Source of the DNA: LMUY01 sp964242925
GTDB lineage: Bacteria; Pseudomonadota; Alphaproteobacteria; Acetobacterales; Acetobacteraceae
Reading direction: 5' to 3'
DNA length: 25,962 bases
Assembly (NCBI GenBank): GCA_964242925.1
Contig: CAXTBW010000061.1
Span: 1-25,962, forward strand
Shown here: positions 25,214-25,962 of the stretch, one piece after another
Position numbering within the stretch: the stretch's first letter is position 1
Layout: the number at the start of each line of letters is the position of its first letter
Notes under the pieces: generated by a model
Seen by the model: only the letters and a program-made list of their open reading frames with translations
The model's database searches: none
What the model was told of the DNA's origin: nothing
Translations under genes and position numbers: made by a program

Positions 25214-25962
25214 CTAGTACACCCGCTTCTTCGGCGGAAACACGCTTACCTCGTTGGTGAGCGTCTGCATCCGCACCGGCCGGTAGGACAGATCGACCTT
25301 CCCGTCGTCGTGCAGATGCGCAACCGTGTGCTTCATCCACTCCGCGTCGTCGCGGTCGGGGAAGTCGTCGTGGGCGTGGGCGCCGCGGCTTTCATGCCGC
25401 GCCTCGGCGCCGACCATCGTGGTCATTGCGTTGGCGACCAGGTTGTCAAGCTCGAGCGCCTCGGCCAGGTCGGTGTTCCAGACCATCGAACGATCGGTGA
25501 TGCCGATGTCGTCCTGCATGTCCCAGATTGCGTGCATCTTGGACACGCCCTGCTTGAGGCTCTCGCTGGTGCGGAACACGGCGGCGTGGGCCTGCATGGC
25601 GCGCTGCATCTGCTGGCGCACGTGGCCGACCTTGCCGCCGCCGTGGTTGTGGCGCTTGCGGTCCAGCCGGTCGATGCCGTTCTCCCCGGCGCGCGCCGGC
25701 AGCGGCGCCTGGCTGTCGCCGGGCTTGATGATCTCCGCCGCCCGGTGCGCCGCGGCGCGGCCGAACACCACCAGGTCGAGCAGCGAGTTGGTGCCCAGCC
25801 GGTTGGCGCCGTGGACCGACACGCAGGCCGCCTCGCCCACCGCCATCAGGCCGGGCACGATCGCGTCCGGGTCGCTGGCGGTCGGGCGCAGCACCTCGGT
25901 GCGGTAATTCGTCGGGATGCCGCCCATGTTGTAGTGCACGGTCGGCAGCACGGGGATCGGGT
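25214..25962 (-). CDS. sdhA: Succinate dehydrogenase flavoprotein subunit, C-terminal part (5' partial)
   Basis: The last 249 or so residues of the FAD-bearing catalytic subunit of complex II, which oxidises succinate to fumarate in the citric acid cycle. The frame is open to the window edge and reads PIPVLPTVHYNMGGIPTNY, so the GTG at 25951 is internal. NMGGIPTNY holds part of the dicarboxylate site. GANRLGTNSLLDLVVFGRAA contains the conserved FAD/substrate-binding arginine region. ESRGAHAHDDFPDRDDAEWMKH is the conserved C-terminal domain signature. The FAD-binding N-terminus and the covalent-flavin histidine lie outside the window. It is upstream of sdhB in the same unit. Confidence 0.97.
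   Translation of the reverse strand, partial: PIPVLPTVHYNMGGIPTNYRTEVLRPTASDPDAIVPGLMAVGEAACVSVHGANRLGTNSLLDLVVFGRAAAHRAAEIIKPGDSQAPLPARAGENGIDRLDRKRHNHGGGKVGHVRQQMQRAMQAHAAVFRTSESLKQGVSKMHAIWDMQDDIGITDRSMVWNTDLAEALELDNLVANAMTTMVGAEARHESRGAHAHDDFPDRDDAEWMKHTVAHLHDDGKVDLSYRPVRMQTLTNEVSVFPPKKRVY

Overview
The window is a high-GC stretch of a bacterial chromosome. Gene content and protein style (two-domain surface glycosyltransferases, a lipoprotein MlaA paired with MlaC, an SPOR protein after argS, a DUF1186/SEC-C protein) suggest an alphaproteobacterium, most likely of the Acetobacteraceae/Rhodospirillales. That placement is inference; no rRNA or other decisive marker is present. Both ends are cut inside genes: the C-terminus of DnaB at the left and the C-terminal third of SdhA at the right.

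Layout. 1-323: end of dnaB (+). 492-3035: argS followed by an SPOR-domain gene (-). 3086-4258: family III CoA-transferase (+). 4314-5267: metF (-). 5428-6852: mlaA and a Tat-signal mlaC-like gene (+), for outer-membrane lipid transport. 6937-15707: a surface-glycan block. It has a large three-part glycosyltransferase on the minus strand, and facing away from it a tightly coupled plus-strand trio (polytopic membrane protein, GT2-GT4 fusion, second polytopic membrane protein) joined by 4-base start/stop overlaps. 15979-18603: a lipoprotein related to gamma-glutamyltransferase followed by a class I/II aminotransferase (-). 18767-22057: a periplasmic DsbA/ScsC-like thiol oxidoreductase, an isoaspartyl peptidase/asparaginase homologue, asd, and a SugE/Gdx-type SMR transporter (+). 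22195-25962: sdhA, sdhB, a tyrosine-phosphatase-like gene, a zinc-ribbon protein and a DUF1186/SEC-C protein, closely spaced on the minus strand.

Most genes are ordinary housekeeping or envelope genes. I see no CRISPR array, defence island, prophage, insertion sequence, tRNA or rRNA. The strongest anomaly is in the asparaginase homologue: the usual catalytic threonine, the residue at which the enzyme cleaves and activates itself, is alanine (Ala175), while the other active-site motifs are kept. The second pattern is structural: all five convergent gene junctions carry a palindromic repeat from one of two families, and none of the other junctions does. The glycan block is the likeliest place for undescribed biochemistry, because its fused glycosyltransferases and membrane proteins cannot be given a product from sequence alone.

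No stretch over 300 bases lacks a gene. The longest gap, 15708-15978, holds one repeat element.
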